Shown here: piece after piece, positions 1 through 10,719 of the stretch | How the letters are laid out: each line of letters begins with the position of its first letter | Position numbering within the stretch: position 1 is the first letter of the stretch | NCBI GenBank assembly: GCA_026724425.1 | Contig: JAIUCV010000084.1 | Coordinates: 3,590,001 to 3,654,000, forward strand | From: Erythrophleum ivorense | Lineage: Eukaryota > Streptophyta > Magnoliopsida > Fabales > Fabaceae | Length of the DNA: 64,000 nt | Direction of reading: 5' to 3' | The notes under the pieces: generated by a model | Databases searched by the model: none | The model's input: only the letters and a program-made list of their open reading frames with translations | Told to the model about the DNA's origin: nothing | Made by a program: the position numbers and the translations under genes

Positions 1-529
1 GGATATAATGGCGTCACAGCGTCTGCTAACTTAGCAAGAAACTCGTCTTCTTTCTTATCCTCACCCTCAACGAACTCTCCTAAGTCACCTTTACTAGCCA
101 ATTCCTCGTCTAAATAACCGGCAGCTTTATATAATCCAACAATCTCTTCATTCCATTCACTAAATTTACTTCCTAATTCACACTGTGAGACTACATCTCC
201 ATGATGATACCAATCAATTTCATGCTTGTAACTCTCATCCATCCCTCTTCTGACAAGATGATCTACCACGACACATCCTAAATGACGATCTATATTGCGA
301 CAGTCTGTGCAAGGACAAACGACCATATCAGTGTCTCCTGATGAGACAACCGACTGAACAAAATTCCATGCACCAATCTCATAACGAGGATCAGCTCTGT
401 ATATCAGGCAAATGAGAAAAAAAAATTGTAACCATCATCAGCATAAGTTATTATCAGGTAACCTAATAAACTATATGTATATAATTCAACTACTAACCTT
501 GACAGATGGACCCATTCTTTGTCCAGCAT
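1..529 (-). CDS. CACTA (En/Spm) transposase, N-terminal exons (partial)
   Basis: Two exons can be read on the minus strand: exon 1 at 529-498 (ATG at 529, 32 nt) and exon 2 from 396 to beyond position 1. The donor (AAG|GTTAGT) and acceptor (ATACAG|AG) are canonical and the codon phase is kept. The product starts MLDKEWVHL and then shows CPCTDCRN, HLVRRGMDESYKH and DWYHHGD. These are hallmarks of the transposase-associated domain found at the N terminus of plant TNP2/TnpD transposases. A later LAKLADAVTPLYP stretch matches the usual linker before the catalytic domain, which lies outside the window. TnpD proteins cut and rejoin element ends in the nucleus. No stop or frameshift is visible in this part. 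The gene starts about 1 kb inside the element end. Confidence 0.85.
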
Positions 530-1539
530 CTTAAGATGTCACCTTATTCAGAACCGTTGGCACCACCATTTCAAACAAATATTCATCATTCGCAGAAACA
601 AAATCAGGTCAGACAATGTTTTCCTTTTCTATCAGCTGATTTCAAAAAAAAAATTTTAACGATATATACAAATCAAACAAGACAGACATTTATAACTTAA
701 GCTTTATACTAGTATAACCAAACATAATGCGATGCAATCAACAAAGAAGGCTAACCTTTGGTTTTGTAACAATGGAGAAGCGTCAACGCTGTTCTAATAG
801 CAACCAGACGTAAAACCTGCAAGTCAAAAACACAGTCCTTAACTTGTCCTTAAAAAAAACAACAACATTATACTAATGATTTGAAAGCCTAAATCACAAA
901 TCGAAAGTTAGATTAACTCTATATACACGTAGACATCGACGTCGAACTAAAACAAACCCAAAAAAATGTCAATTCCGTCAGAGATGGTAACGACTGCGTA
1001 CCAATAGAATCATGCAATTCGATTTTAGGATGAAATCGACTCAACTATACATAGAATCATACGGTAATAGAAACCACCAATCCTAGGAACGAGAATAGCG
1101 ACAAAAATTTAGGGAGATGAAGAAAATATACCTTAGATTCAGATTCGGTTTCGATTGAAGAAGGAATCGAGGGCGGATACGGAGCTAATTGCTTCGACGA
1201 CGGCGCTGTCGAGTTTTACCGGTGACGAAAGTGAGAATCGGGAGAGATTTAGAGGAGATTCGTGGTGAAGGCGATTTTCAATTCAGATTGATAAGGACTT
1301 CGGGTTTTTCTCGATAAATTGGGAAAGAGGGGAAAAGTATTTTGCCAAAAAAAAAAGAGGGGAAAAGTAATAAGTGTCGCCGCGAAACCCTTTTTTCACT
1401 CTCCTATTAGCGGAATTCTTTATTTTCGATTCCCGCTTATTGCATTTTATTTATAGCGTTAGAGTTATGCTATTATATCCGAATTAAAATTAAAAAGCTA
1501 CTACAATAGCATTTTAGTAAACCGTGCTATCTTTTAGTG
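530..1539 (-). other. Leader and promoter region of the CACTA transposase gene
   Basis: No long coding frame is seen here. Read on the minus strand, the stretch links the element end with the first coding exon. A GA/CT-rich and purine-rich segment (about 1130-1350) probably holds the transcription start and 5' leader. Leader introns are possible, for example near 770-820, but the boundaries cannot be fixed. Confidence 0.4.
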
Positions 1540-1566
1540 CTATCAATAAGGGTATTTCTTGTAGTG
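1540..1566 (-). repeat. CACTA terminal inverted repeat (one end)
   Basis: The reverse complement starts with CACTACAAGAAA, the conserved end of plant CACTA elements. The partner end is outside the window. Confidence 0.85.
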
Positions 1567-1929
1567 AATCATTCCAAATCCCACTTTCAATACAGCTCCC
1601 ATATGGTCTGATCAACTAGCACCAGGTTCAACATCAATCTTGTTTGAAGATTTTTCTTTAACTTGAGGTCTATCTTGTGAAAGCAAATCGTTTTACACTT
1701 GCTTATAATCTTTCTCCTTTCTTCTGAGTTGATACTTTTATAAGCTTTATAACAGCAACAAATAGAGAGTAATGGGAGAGACGATTGTGTTGAGGTGGAG
1801 GATTTAGAAGAATCAAATTCAAAGGTGAAGACTGTGAACTTTGAGGAAGATTTGTTGTTGGAGGTTGAGAAGGAAGAAGAAGATGAGGCAAAGGCTGTGA
1901 TGTGAAACTTGAGTTAATATATTTTCAAA
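1567..1929 (+). other. Exon-like acidic coding fragment between transposons
   Basis: From a plausible acceptor (AACAG ending at 1755) an open frame of 50 codons runs to TGA at 1903-1905. It codes for a strongly acidic tail rich in Glu, Asp and Lys (ending EEEDEAKAVM). It looks like the last exon of a gene or of a gene fragment captured by a transposon. No upstream exon was confidently joined and no family is recognised. 1567-1755 shows nothing else definite. Confidence 0.25.
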
Positions 1930-3295
1930 GCTTATGATGCCAATAAATCTTGGCAAGCTACGATGGTTGTTAAAGTCAAAGTGTTCTTATATCGAGCATC
2001 ATGTTGATGTAATCTATATGGCATAATCTATAAGGCTTTATATATTTTACAAAGTTTTATAAACATAGTTTTACGAGTTGAATGGTTGCAATTTTTACCA
2101 TGAGCTACTTTAGAATTTATAGGTTATGTTACTAGATTAATATGATGACTGTTTCAACTCTATATAAACAAGATATTCTAAACCGCAAAAGGTTTGATTT
2201 GTTATACCAAAATTTTATAAGGTTTTGTAATCTTCTTTATAAATTTTGTAAACCGTATAAAATCATATGTATTGGTCAAATGAACATTGTTTGTATTTTG
2301 ATAAAGGGTTTGTCAAATGAACATTCTACAATCAAAGCTATTTATGTTTTATAACATATAAATCATGGTTTCCTTTTGACCAAAAAAACCTATTTGCGAC
2401 CTATTGGCTATACACATCTTAAATTTAATAGCTATGTGTGACCAAGGTATCCAATTCAATTCTATTTGTTGTTCTCTATTATCATTTTATAGTATTTTAT
2501 AAGCTTTTATAAAACAAAATTTATAATATTGTGTCATCTAGTTGTCGTCTATAATATTTTTACAAGGTTTTAAATTTTTTCTATAAAAACTTATAAATGG
2601 TATTTTTAAGAGATAAAAAACGATATATTTATAAAGGTTTATAGATAAAATAAGTAAAAAACTTATAAGAGTTTATAATTGTTTAGAAATGAGTGTCTTA
2701 TAATTTATTTGTTGATTTTTAATATTTTTATAAGATTTTATAGACTTTGTTATAAAACTTTATAAATGATTGTCTATAAGCTATGGACATTCAGTTTTTC
2801 AGTTCGAATTGGCCATGTAGCAAAGATTTTGAGTTTTTTTGAGTTAGAGTGTATTGGACCCAATGGAATTTTGGTCACCACTTTATTCATCAAAGAATAT
2901 TTTACTTGATGAATGAAATTGTAGCATATTGGTTACGCATCCCAAATTATTCATTATGTAATTTAAGTGCACCGTTTGATTCTATTTGTTTGCCTTAATA
3001 TATTTTATAAAGATTTGTAAACATTTTTATAAAGGCTTATAAATGATAGTTTATATAAATAAGTAATGTTGTGTTTTTTTTTTTGTAAGGATTTATAAAC
3101 CTTTATATAAATGCTTATAAATGATACATTTAAATGTTAAAACTGGTAGCATACAATATGTTTTATAATATTTTATAAAGAATATTATATGAGTTCACAA
3201 AATATTATGAGCGATGTGATTTTTACATCTAAACATACATTATATAAACAAAAAAATTTGTAGATTAATCAAATGACAGTGTGAACTATTGAGGT
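1930..3295. repeat. AT-rich tract with dense TTTATAAA-type words
   Basis: Dozens of copies of TTATAAA, TTTATAAG and TTTTATAAAG occur in both orientations with no coding frame. The same word family resumes right of the large LTR element at 22,690-22,780 and 23,150-23,170, so this was one tract before the insertion. It may be a remnant of a non-autonomous DNA transposon with internal repeats; no ends were found. Confidence 0.5.
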
Positions 3296-3758
3296 TGTTG
3301 GGGTCAGATTTCCCTCCATCGCATTGCTGTTCGAACCGGCCCGATCGAAGCGAGCCGGTCTGAACCGTCGACCGAACCGGAAAACCAAGAAGAAATCTAT
3401 CGATGGGCCGAGCCAACATCCAACAGAGCGATTCGAGCCAAAGCCCATCGAGGGAAGCCCATGTTCGAAGTTTTCCATAAACATAAGTCGGCGCGAGCAG
3501 AAATGGAAAGTTTCATAATGGAAAGTTTACTTAAACTCTTGTAAAGTCGGTTCCTATTCTCATATAAATAGGAATCGACGCCAATCGTTTTGCGGATCAC
3601 TTTTCACCCACAACAAAGGCACACGCCATAAATAAAACAGCTCGCATAACAGCTAATAAAACCATCTTCGGCTCGTCATCTTCGTATTTAATCAATAGGA
3701 TTCTTCGGCTCTCCCTAAAAACGAACTAAGTAATATTGCGCAAGTTTCGGCTCGCACA
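3296..3758 (+). repeat. 5' LTR of the Tat-type element
   Basis: The 463 bp repeat runs TG to CA and matches 22207-22669 except at nine sites. It contains the element promoter (TATA word near 3563) and CTTCGGCTC words. Confidence 0.93.
3563..3569 (+). promoter_or_regulatory. TATA box in the 5' LTR
   Basis: TATAAAT lies in the second half of the LTR, about 200 bp before its end. This is the usual place for the U3/R promoter of a Gypsy LTR. The same word is in the right LTR at 22474-22480. Confidence 0.55.
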
Positions 3759-3778
3759 ATTTGGCGCTAGAAGGAGGG
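3759..3778 (+). other. Primer binding site region of the Tat-type element
   Basis: Directly after the LTR comes ATTTGGCGCTAGAAGGAGGG. The TGG start fits pairing with a tRNA CCA end. The primer tRNA was not identified. Confidence 0.6.
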
Positions 3779-3813
3779 TATAGAGAATTCATACACAAGG
3801 AATACGAAGCAGA

Positions 3814-5835
3814 ATGACGGATACAAACCTGGACGAAACCGACCCCACCGGTCAGCAACGCGAAGGAGGCTCAGCGGCGAGCCAGATTGAAGCGGAGACA
3901 ATCGCTGCCCTGAAGAAACAAGCTGAAGAGCAAGGAGCCTTGAACAGCACGTTGACTCAAGAGCTCGAAAATCTACGCACCCAACTAAAGGAAAGAGAAG
4001 AACGAGACGCCAGGCGACGGAAGAAACTCGATCCAAAGAATCTGGCCTTCGAATCCCCAGCCGATGAAATAGAGGGAGAACAAGAGGAAGAAAAGACTCC
4101 CGAGCAGAGCGAGACGAGCTCCAAACCAAACGATTCGCCACCGCTTCTCCGCGGGAAGAAGCAGAACGCGAAGCGCAAAGATACTCAACCGATTAACCCG
4201 ATACGACTTAACCTGGCAGACCAGGTCCCCAGCGATATCACCCCAGAATCATTGGCCGAAATGCTCAGGCAGATACTATCAAGTCAAGGAGAACCCGCCT
4301 TGATCGACTTGACTAATGATCCGAATCAATCCTCTAAGACCGCCGAACAGAATACGTACGCCTCGCCCGCTTCACCCTCTGCCGAAACGTTCGCGGAAGC
4401 CATTACGCGACTCCTGCTCGAGAAACGAACACCAACTCCCCACGGGACCAGAAACAAAGATCGACTGCCTCGAGGTCCGAGCTCCTCAAGGAGAAGCATT
4501 CCCAGCCAAGAGCTGAACATGAGCCGAGACGAATTAGCCGAAATTCGGGCTCGCCTTGAAAAATCTGATAACGAGGCGAAGCTGCTTCGATCTCAAATCC
4601 ATAGAGCGCTCAGCTCAGCACCAGAGATCGCTCAAATATGCGAAGACGCAGAGCATACGCCTTTCTCGGCTCGGATAATTAACACCAGGGTTATCGATCC
4701 GGGAAAATTGAGCATCCAGAAGTACGATGGCTCCACCAATCCTAAGGATCATATTAACGCGTTTCGGGTCGCATTAAGTCGAGCTGCATTCAGAAGCGTA
4801 GAGGAGAAGGACGCTGGATTTTGTCTATTATTCGCCGAATACCTGAAGGGTGCGGCCCTGGACTGGTTTCTAAACCTCGAGCCGAATTCGATCGAAAACT
4901 TCCAGCAGTTAACGGCTCTCTTCCTTAAACAGTATTCCATGTTTATAGAAAGATCAGCCTCGGCAATTAACCTGTGGAATATGGTCCAAGGAGAAGAAGA
5001 ATCCCTTCGCAGCTTCATGGAGCGATTCAAGACGACTATGTCGAAGGCAGGATCGATCAACGACGAAATCGCCGTCGACTCACTCAAAAAGGGATTGTGG
5101 TTTCAGTCAGATTTCCGAAAAGAGCTCGCCCTCAACAAACCTAAGTCGATCGCCGATGCAATCCATCGATCCGTAGCGTTCGTAGCAGAAGAGGAAGATA
5201 TGAAAGTGTTAACCGCACTCCACAGTTCGTCCAAGGCAACAGCTAAACCACCATCAACAGCACAGCCGCAGATCAATCAGAAGCGCCATAATCAGCGAGG
5301 CGGATACGTGTATCACGAAGGTCGGAACCTGTCTGGGGCACATAATTATCAAATAGAGGCGAGCCAACAGTCGGACGTCGTAAACCAAATAGGCACTGGA
5401 AGGGGAAAACCGCTAAAAAACAACACATGGGTGCGTGGCCAAAGCTCACCGAACTACGACGATAAAGCCTACTGCGAGTTTCACCAGTGCTACGGCCATT
5501 CTACCGAGAAGTGTCGCCACCTAGGAGCGGAGCTCGCAAAGAAGCTGCTTAGTGGAGAACTGAAAGGTGACCTGAAACTGGAGGATCTGGAACGACCCGA
5601 ACCGAGAGAACGACCCGAAAAGCCAAATCGACCGATCGACCAATCGAAGCGCGGAAGACGGGAAGACTCCGATGATCAAGGTGGAGCTCGGAGAAGAATC
5701 CATCTCATAATGGGCGGTTCGCAATATTGCCCCGATACCGTATCATCAATCAAAGCCTTTCAGCGACGAGCCGAGGCAGCGGTCAATTGGTACGAACCCC
5801 CGAAGTTGCCGAACGCAGAGATCACCTTCACGTAG
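3814..5835 (+). CDS. Gag polyprotein of the Tat-type Gypsy element
   Basis: A 673-residue frame starts at the first ATG after the primer site. The N-terminal third is charged and low in complexity, with a heptad-like stretch near residues 25-70 (ETIAALKKQAEEQ, LENLRTQLKEREER). The retrotransposon gag domain follows at about residues 295-430 (QKYDGSTNPKDHINAF, GAALDWFLNLEPNSI, SFMERFKTTMSKA). A zinc-knuckle-like motif, YCEFHQCYGHSTEKCRHL, lies near residue 550. Gag forms the cytoplasmic particle and packages element RNA. The frame ends in TAG at 5833-5835. It continues in the same frame into protease, so the stop probably replaced a sense codon of a single gag-pol frame, unless it is read through. 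Confidence 0.9.
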   Translation: MTDTNLDETDPTGQQREGGSAASQIEAETIAALKKQAEEQGALNSTLTQELENLRTQLKEREERDARRRKKLDPKNLAFESPADEIEGEQEEEKTPEQSETSSKPNDSPPLLRGKKQNAKRKDTQPINPIRLNLADQVPSDITPESLAEMLRQILSSQGEPALIDLTNDPNQSSKTAEQNTYASPASPSAETFAEAITRLLLEKRTPTPHGTRNKDRLPRGPSSSRRSIPSQELNMSRDELAEIRARLEKSDNEAKLLRSQIHRALSSAPEIAQICEDAEHTPFSARIINTRVIDPGKLSIQKYDGSTNPKDHINAFRVALSRAAFRSVEEKDAGFCLLFAEYLKGAALDWFLNLEPNSIENFQQLTALFLKQYSMFIERSASAINLWNMVQGEEESLRSFMERFKTTMSKAGSINDEIAVDSLKKGLWFQSDFRKELALNKPKSIADAIHRSVAFVAEEEDMKVLTALHSSSKATAKPPSTAQPQINQKRHNQRGGYVYHEGRNLSGAHNYQIEASQQSDVVNQIGTGRGKPLKNNTWVRGQSSPNYDDKAYCEFHQCYGHSTEKCRHLGAELAKKLLSGELKGDLKLEDLERPEPRERPEKPNRPIDQSKRGRREDSDDQGGARRRIHLIMGGSQYCPDTVSSIKAFQRRAEAAVNWYEPPKLPNAEITFT

Positions 5836-6378
5836 AACGAAGTTATCGGCATCGATAAACCGCATGACGATTCCCTCGTAATCATGCTAGCCGTGGGAAA
5901 CTTCGACGTAGCTCGAATCCTCATCGACACAGGGAGCACGGTCGATATAATTTACAAAGGAACCTTGGAACGAATGGGGATCGATCTATCTGACGTAAGA
6001 TCGACACCAAAGCCATTAACGGGGTTCGGAGGCGAGACGACAATGTCAATGGGAACAATCACGCTTCCGGTCGAAGCTGGTGGAGTAACCAAAATGGTTC
6101 GTTTTTCCGTCTCGGATAATCCACCAATCTACAACATCATCATGGGTACGCCGTGGATAAATTCGATGCGAGCCGTACCGTCTACTTACCATCTATGCAT
6201 CAAGTTCCCCACTCCGTCCGGAGTAAAAACCATACTTGGTTCGCAAAAGGAGTCACGAATATGCTTCATGACGGAACACAAGCTTCGGAATCCTCTACCT
6301 AAACTACTCCCAGAGGCGAACAGAAAGAAGGTCAAGACGAGCCGAGAGATGGCGAACGACCTGGCTAACCTCTTATAG
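5836..6378 (+). pseudogene. Protease domain of the Tat-type pol (between two in-frame TAG codons)
   Basis: This stretch is in the gag frame and opens with sequence expected upstream of a Tat protease (DKPHDDSLVIMLAV). The aspartic protease active site follows as LIDTGSTVDIIY, with a later IIMGTPWI typical of the C-terminal half. The enzyme cuts the polyprotein inside the particle. Both ends are TAG codons (5833 and 6376) and the frame is open across both. An internal ATG at 5884 exists, but independent initiation is unlikely. The domain is otherwise intact. Confidence 0.85.
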
Positions 6379-6384
6379 CAATTA
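6376..6384 (+). promoter_or_regulatory. Possible stop-codon readthrough site (TAG CAA TTA) between protease and reverse transcriptase
   Basis: The stop ending the protease frame is followed by CAA TTA, which matches the UAG-CAR-YYA context known to promote leaky termination in plants. The frame continues open into reverse transcriptase. Function is an inference, because this copy also has frameshifts further on. Confidence 0.35.
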
Positions 6385-6387
6385 CAG

Positions 6388-7089
6388 ATGACAGATGACG
6401 GCGAGCCGACGAACAGCCAGCCCGCACAGAATACACTAGTTGAAGGCAAGGAAACCGTCATCGATGAGCCAACTTGCGAGGCCGTAATCTCCGTGTGCAT
6501 TGACGAACAGAACCCAGGACGATGTGTGGAAATCGGAACGAACCTGGAAGAAGCAATCCAAAAAGAACTGGTTTCCTTCCTAAAAGAGAACATCAACACC
6601 TTCGCTTGGACGGCAGAGGATATGCCGGGAATAGATATCAACGTCGCTTGTCACGAACTGAACGTCGATCCGAACTTTAAACCAGTCAAACAGAAGCGAC
6701 GAAAGCTAGGGCACGAGCGCCAAAAAGCCGTGAACGACGAAGTGGAACGTCTATTGAAAGTGGGCTCGATCATCGAAGCAAAATACCCCGAATGGCTCGC
6801 AAATCCGGTCGTGGTCAAAAAGAAGAATGGAAAATGGCGAGTATGCATAGATTTCACAGATCTGAATAAGGCATGCCCGAAGGACAGCTTCCCAATCCCT
6901 CATATCGACCGCCTCGTAGAAGCGACTGCTGGAAACGAACTGCTAACCTTCATGGACGCTTTCTCGGGATACAATCAGATCAAGATGAACCCTGACGATC
7001 GAGAGAAAACGGCCTTCCAAGCGGAGCGAGGCATCTATTGCTGCCGTTCGGACTCAAAAACGCAGGTGCAACGTATCAACGGCTCGTGA
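6388..7089 (+). pseudogene. Reverse transcriptase, N-terminal half (Tat-type pol)
   Basis: The frame contains the pre-RT motif FAWTAEDMPGID, then KWRVCIDFTDLNKACPKDSF, IDRLVEATAG and FMDAFSGYNQIKM, the early blocks of a Gypsy reverse transcriptase. The domain copies element RNA to DNA in the particle. The reading frame is lost just before the conserved PFGL block: a short deletion near 7035 shifts the rest of the domain to another frame, so the last residues up to 7089 are not real. Upstream it joins the protease in the same frame through the TAG at 6376. Confidence 0.85.
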
Positions 7090-8711
7090 ATAAAATGTTC
7101 GCTCCCCAGCTCGGAAAAACAATGGAAGTCTACATCGACGATATGCTAGTGAAATCATTAAAGAAGGAGAATCATGTGGCGCATCTCCGCGAATGCTTCG
7201 GGCAACTGAATTCATACGATATGAAGTTGAATCCGACAAAGTGTCGCTTCAGCGTGACATATGGAGAATTCCTGGGTTATCTGGTAACTCAGCGAGGTAT
7301 CGAGGCGAACCCTAAACAGATTCAGGCGCTGGTCGGAATGCCGTCGCCAAAAACGAAGAGGCAGATTCAACAATTAACCGGACGTATCGCCGCGCTCAAC
7401 CGTTTTATCTCACGATCCACAGACAAATGCCTTCCTTTCTACGATACCCTCCGAGGAAACAAGAAGTTTGAATGGACAGCAAAATGCGAAGCAGCATTCC
7501 TCGAGCTGAAGTCATATCTAGCGAGCCCGCCAATATTAGCGAAGCCGGAGGACGGAGAGCCATTATACTTGTACGTCGCGGTGTCTTTGACAGCAATCAG
7601 TGGAGTCCTCATCCGCGAAGATCGTGGAACTCAAAAACCAGTTTTTTACGTAAGTCAGAGCCTGACCGATGCAGAGACAAGATACCCACAGACTGAGAAA
7701 TTCGCGCTAGCAGTCGTTATGTCGGCTCGGAAATTACGCCCGTATTTCCAATCCCATTCAATCATAGTCCTGACAGCACTGCCACTAAGAGTGATTTTAC
7801 ATAGCCCGAGTCAATCAGGAAGACTGGCGAAGTGGGCTATCGAGCTGAGCGAATACGATATTGAGTATCGAAATCGAACGAGCGCAAAGTCGCAAGTTTT
7901 GGCTGATTTCTTGATCGAGCTGCCGATCGCCACCAGCGATGAACCGAGTCTTCCCGTTGACTGGCAACTTCATGTTGATGGCTCGTCGTCAAAACAAGGC
8001 GCCGGAGTCGGAATTCGACTCACCTCCCCGACAGGCGAAATCTTGGAACAATCCCTTCGTCTGAATTTCGGCGCGTCAAACAACGAAGCAGAGTACGAAG
8101 CACTAATAGCTGGATTAAAATTGGCGCATGGAATTGGAGTTCGAAAAATACATGCTTACTGCGACTCCCAGCTCGTCGCGAGCCAATTCAGTGGAGAGTA
8201 CGCAACAAAAGATAAGAGAATGGAAGCCTACCTCGAAGTGGTCAAGAATCTAGCCGGACAGTTCGAAAAATTTGCACTGGAGAAGATACCACGCGGAGAC
8301 AACACTCAAGCCGACGCCTTGGCCTCGCTGGCCTCGACTTCCGACCCAGATTTGAAAAGGATAATTCCCGTAGAATTTATCGAACATCCCAGTATCGACG
8401 TTGACGAGCCTGAAGTCCTGATGAACGTAATCACGGACGAGCCGGGCGATAACGGTGTACTCGATGGCGATCAGCCCGCGGATATGGACATCGAAGAAGA
8501 GACGGAGTACGGTTGTGACAAGGAGTGGCTCGATCCGATCCGTGGATACATAGCCGACGGAGAAGTACCAACGGATAAGTGGGCGGCTGAATGCTCAAGC
8601 GGCACGATACATTCTGATACGCGACGCCGTGTTTCGATGGAGATTTTCGGGACCGCTGCTCGCGTGCGTAGAAGGAAAGAAGGCGAGAGAAATAACGAGA
8701 GAAGTTCATAG
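7038..8711 (+). pseudogene. Reverse transcriptase C-terminal half plus two RNase H domains
   Basis: The frame picks up at LPFGLKNAGATYQ and shows the catalytic VYIDDMLVKS block. The Gypsy RNase H follows (PVFYVSQSLTDAETRYPQ, YFQSHSIIVLTALPL). A second, archaeal-type RNase H begins at LHVDGSSSKQGAGVG; its acidic residues are visible in HVDGSS, NNEAEYEA, CDSQLV and ADALASLA. This second RNase H is diagnostic for the Tat lineage. A frameshift near 8590 separates the domain from integrase, and the final residues up to 8711 are out of frame. Confidence 0.88.
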
Positions 8712-9756
8712 CGGGTCATGTGGAAATCATTCCGGGGGACGAGCCTTGGCTATCAAAATCAAACGTCACGGTTATTTTTGGCCAACGATGATCAGCGACT
8801 GTGAAAAATATTCGCGGAAATGCGAGAAATGTCAGCGTCATGCTTCGACGATACATCAGCCGGCCGAGCTGTTATCTTCCATCTCCGCGCCATATCCATT
8901 CATGAGGTGGTCAATGGATATTGTCGGACCGCTGCACAAATCAAAGCAGAAAAGGTTTTTACTAGTGTTAACCGACTACTTCTCTAAATGGGTCGAGGCC
9001 GAATCCTACGCGTGCATAAAAGACGCCCAAGTTGAACAATTCATTTGGAAAAACATAATCTGCCGGCATAGTGTCCCTTATGAAATTGTCACAGACAATG
9101 GCTCGCAGTTCATATCGGCTCGGTTTCAAAACTTTTACGACAAATGGAAGATTCGTCTTAGCAAGTCGACGCCTCGCTATCCGCAAGGAAATGGTCAAGC
9201 CGAAGCAACTAACAAGACGATCTTAGATGGACTCAAAAAACGGCTCGATGCTAAAAAAGGCCGCTGGGCAGACGAACTGGAAGGAGTCCTTTGGTCTCAT
9301 CGAACAACCCCGAGACGAGCTACCGGCGAAACCCCATTCGCACTTGTCTACGGAATGAAATGTGTGATCCCACCAGAAGTACATTTTCCCGGAGTTCGTC
9401 GCTGGTTGCTACCGGAACAAGAAGGATATAATCACCTTATGATGCTAGACGAGCTGGACCTAATCAACGAACGACGCGACCAAGCGCTCATCCGCATACA
9501 AAACTATCAACAATCCGTCGCTAAGTACTACAACTCCAACGTTCGACCACGAAGATTCAGAGAAGGCGATTTCGTTCTCAGGAAAGTATTCCAGAACACT
9601 GCTGAACGAAATGCCGGAAAGTTAGGCGCAAACTGGGAAGGCCCTTACAAGATCATTGAAACAGTTCGTCCCGGAGCCTATCGACTTGAAAACATGGCCG
9701 GCGAAGCAATTTCAAAGCCATGGAACGTGATGCACCTCAAGAGATATTATCAATAA
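8629..9756 (+). pseudogene. Integrase of the Tat-type element
   Basis: The true frame can be read from about 8592 (QAARYILIRDAVFRW). It has an HHCC zinc finger (HSGSCGNHSGG ... CEKCQRH) and the D,D35E core: WSMDIVGPL, VTDNGSQF and PQGNGQAEATN. A C-terminal part with HRTTPRRATGETPF and WEGPYKI follows, ending at TAA 9756. Integrase inserts the element DNA into chromosomes. No chromodomain follows, as expected for Tat. It is separated from the RNase H part by a frameshift, so the domain has no start of its own. Confidence 0.88.
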
Positions 9757-10719
9757 GGCGCGGCGCGCCACTACCTAGAACTACGCGTGACTTGATCCCC
9801 GCAAGGGGTACGTAGGCAGTTCACTTTCGAGTGGATTCAGTTGCCCCCCCCCAAAAAAAAAGGGGGGGGAATGGGTACGTGTACATATACACTCCTATTC
9901 GCGCGCAACACGGTTCGCCGTTAAACGCATTTTTAGCTTGCAACACGGTTCGCCGTTAAACGCATTTTTTACCTTTCGTAACACGGCTCGCCGTCAACAC
10001 GACTGGTCAATAAAACTGTACGTGTAACGCGGTTCGCCGCTAAAACATGATAGCTAATAAAAATCCAAATTTTTATTACTTCAATTTGCCAAAATTATCG
10101 AATCATCTACGCCACTTGGTACAAATCGGAATATATTCTTAGTCTATTCCGAGCCGGGTGTTGTTGGCCACAACACCCGATCTTAATCATCTTACCTTAA
10201 CACTACATCATACGCGCGCTATATAAATTGATCAATCATCGTCTGTTCCGACCCGCTAATTACTAATAGAAAAGGACGCGGCAAAAACGGGAACATGCAG
10301 ATCAGAAACCCAACTCCCGAAATGGTTCGCTATAACGTTGGTTGAACAGTTAAATCGCCATCGTTTCGGTTCGCAGCACATTGATCTATGAGGATGCGGA
10401 AAAAATAGAAACTAGTTGGCATAAACCCAATATACATGACCACCTCGCGGTGACATTGGTTGAATACTTCGAATTCGTCGCTATTCCGAGTCGCAGTTAA
10501 CATTAATACGCAATCAAAATCGAGATAAGTCAATTTGAACTAGATTCAAAGACGGCTCGGCATCAAATATATTGGGCATTAAAACAAAACTTTCGATTAC
10601 ACAAGTCAACAAAGAGATAAAGCCATCTAGGCACTATTTACAATCTAAACGGATAAAGCCGTCCAGGCACCATGTTCAACAATCTAAGAAGCAAAAAACA
10701 ATGATAGATCGGCGGCTCT
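9757..10719 (+). other. Non-coding region after pol in the Tat-type element
   Basis: The region begins with GATCCCCGCAAGGGGTACG, a short hairpin-forming sequence, then a striking homopolymer block C9-A9-G8 at 9844-9869, then tandem repeats. Two diverged repeats of a TTGGTTGAA...TTCGG segment lie at 10336-10500. A repeat pair (AAAGCC(A/G)TC(T/C)AGGCAC) lies near 10618-10680. No coding frame is credible. Confidence 0.6.
9903..10050 (+). repeat. Tandem CACGGTTCGCCGTTAA repeats
   Basis: Four imperfect units are seen at about 9908, 9941, 9980 and 10030, each with a core like AACACGGTTCGCCGTTAAACG. The core is itself a short inverted repeat (GGTTCGCC / CGGCGAACC), so each unit could fold. Confidence 0.7.

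Larger units (their letters stand above)
1..1566 (-). mobile_element. Terminal part of a CACTA (En/Spm) DNA transposon
   Basis: The minus strand read from 1566 begins CACTACAAGAAATACC, a typical CACTA terminal inverted repeat. It is followed inward by short subterminal sequence containing TATAGC/GCTAT words, then by the leader and first exons of a TNP2-type transposase. The element extends left of the window, so its other end and the 3 bp target duplication (candidate AAT at 1567-1569) cannot be confirmed. Confidence 0.85.
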
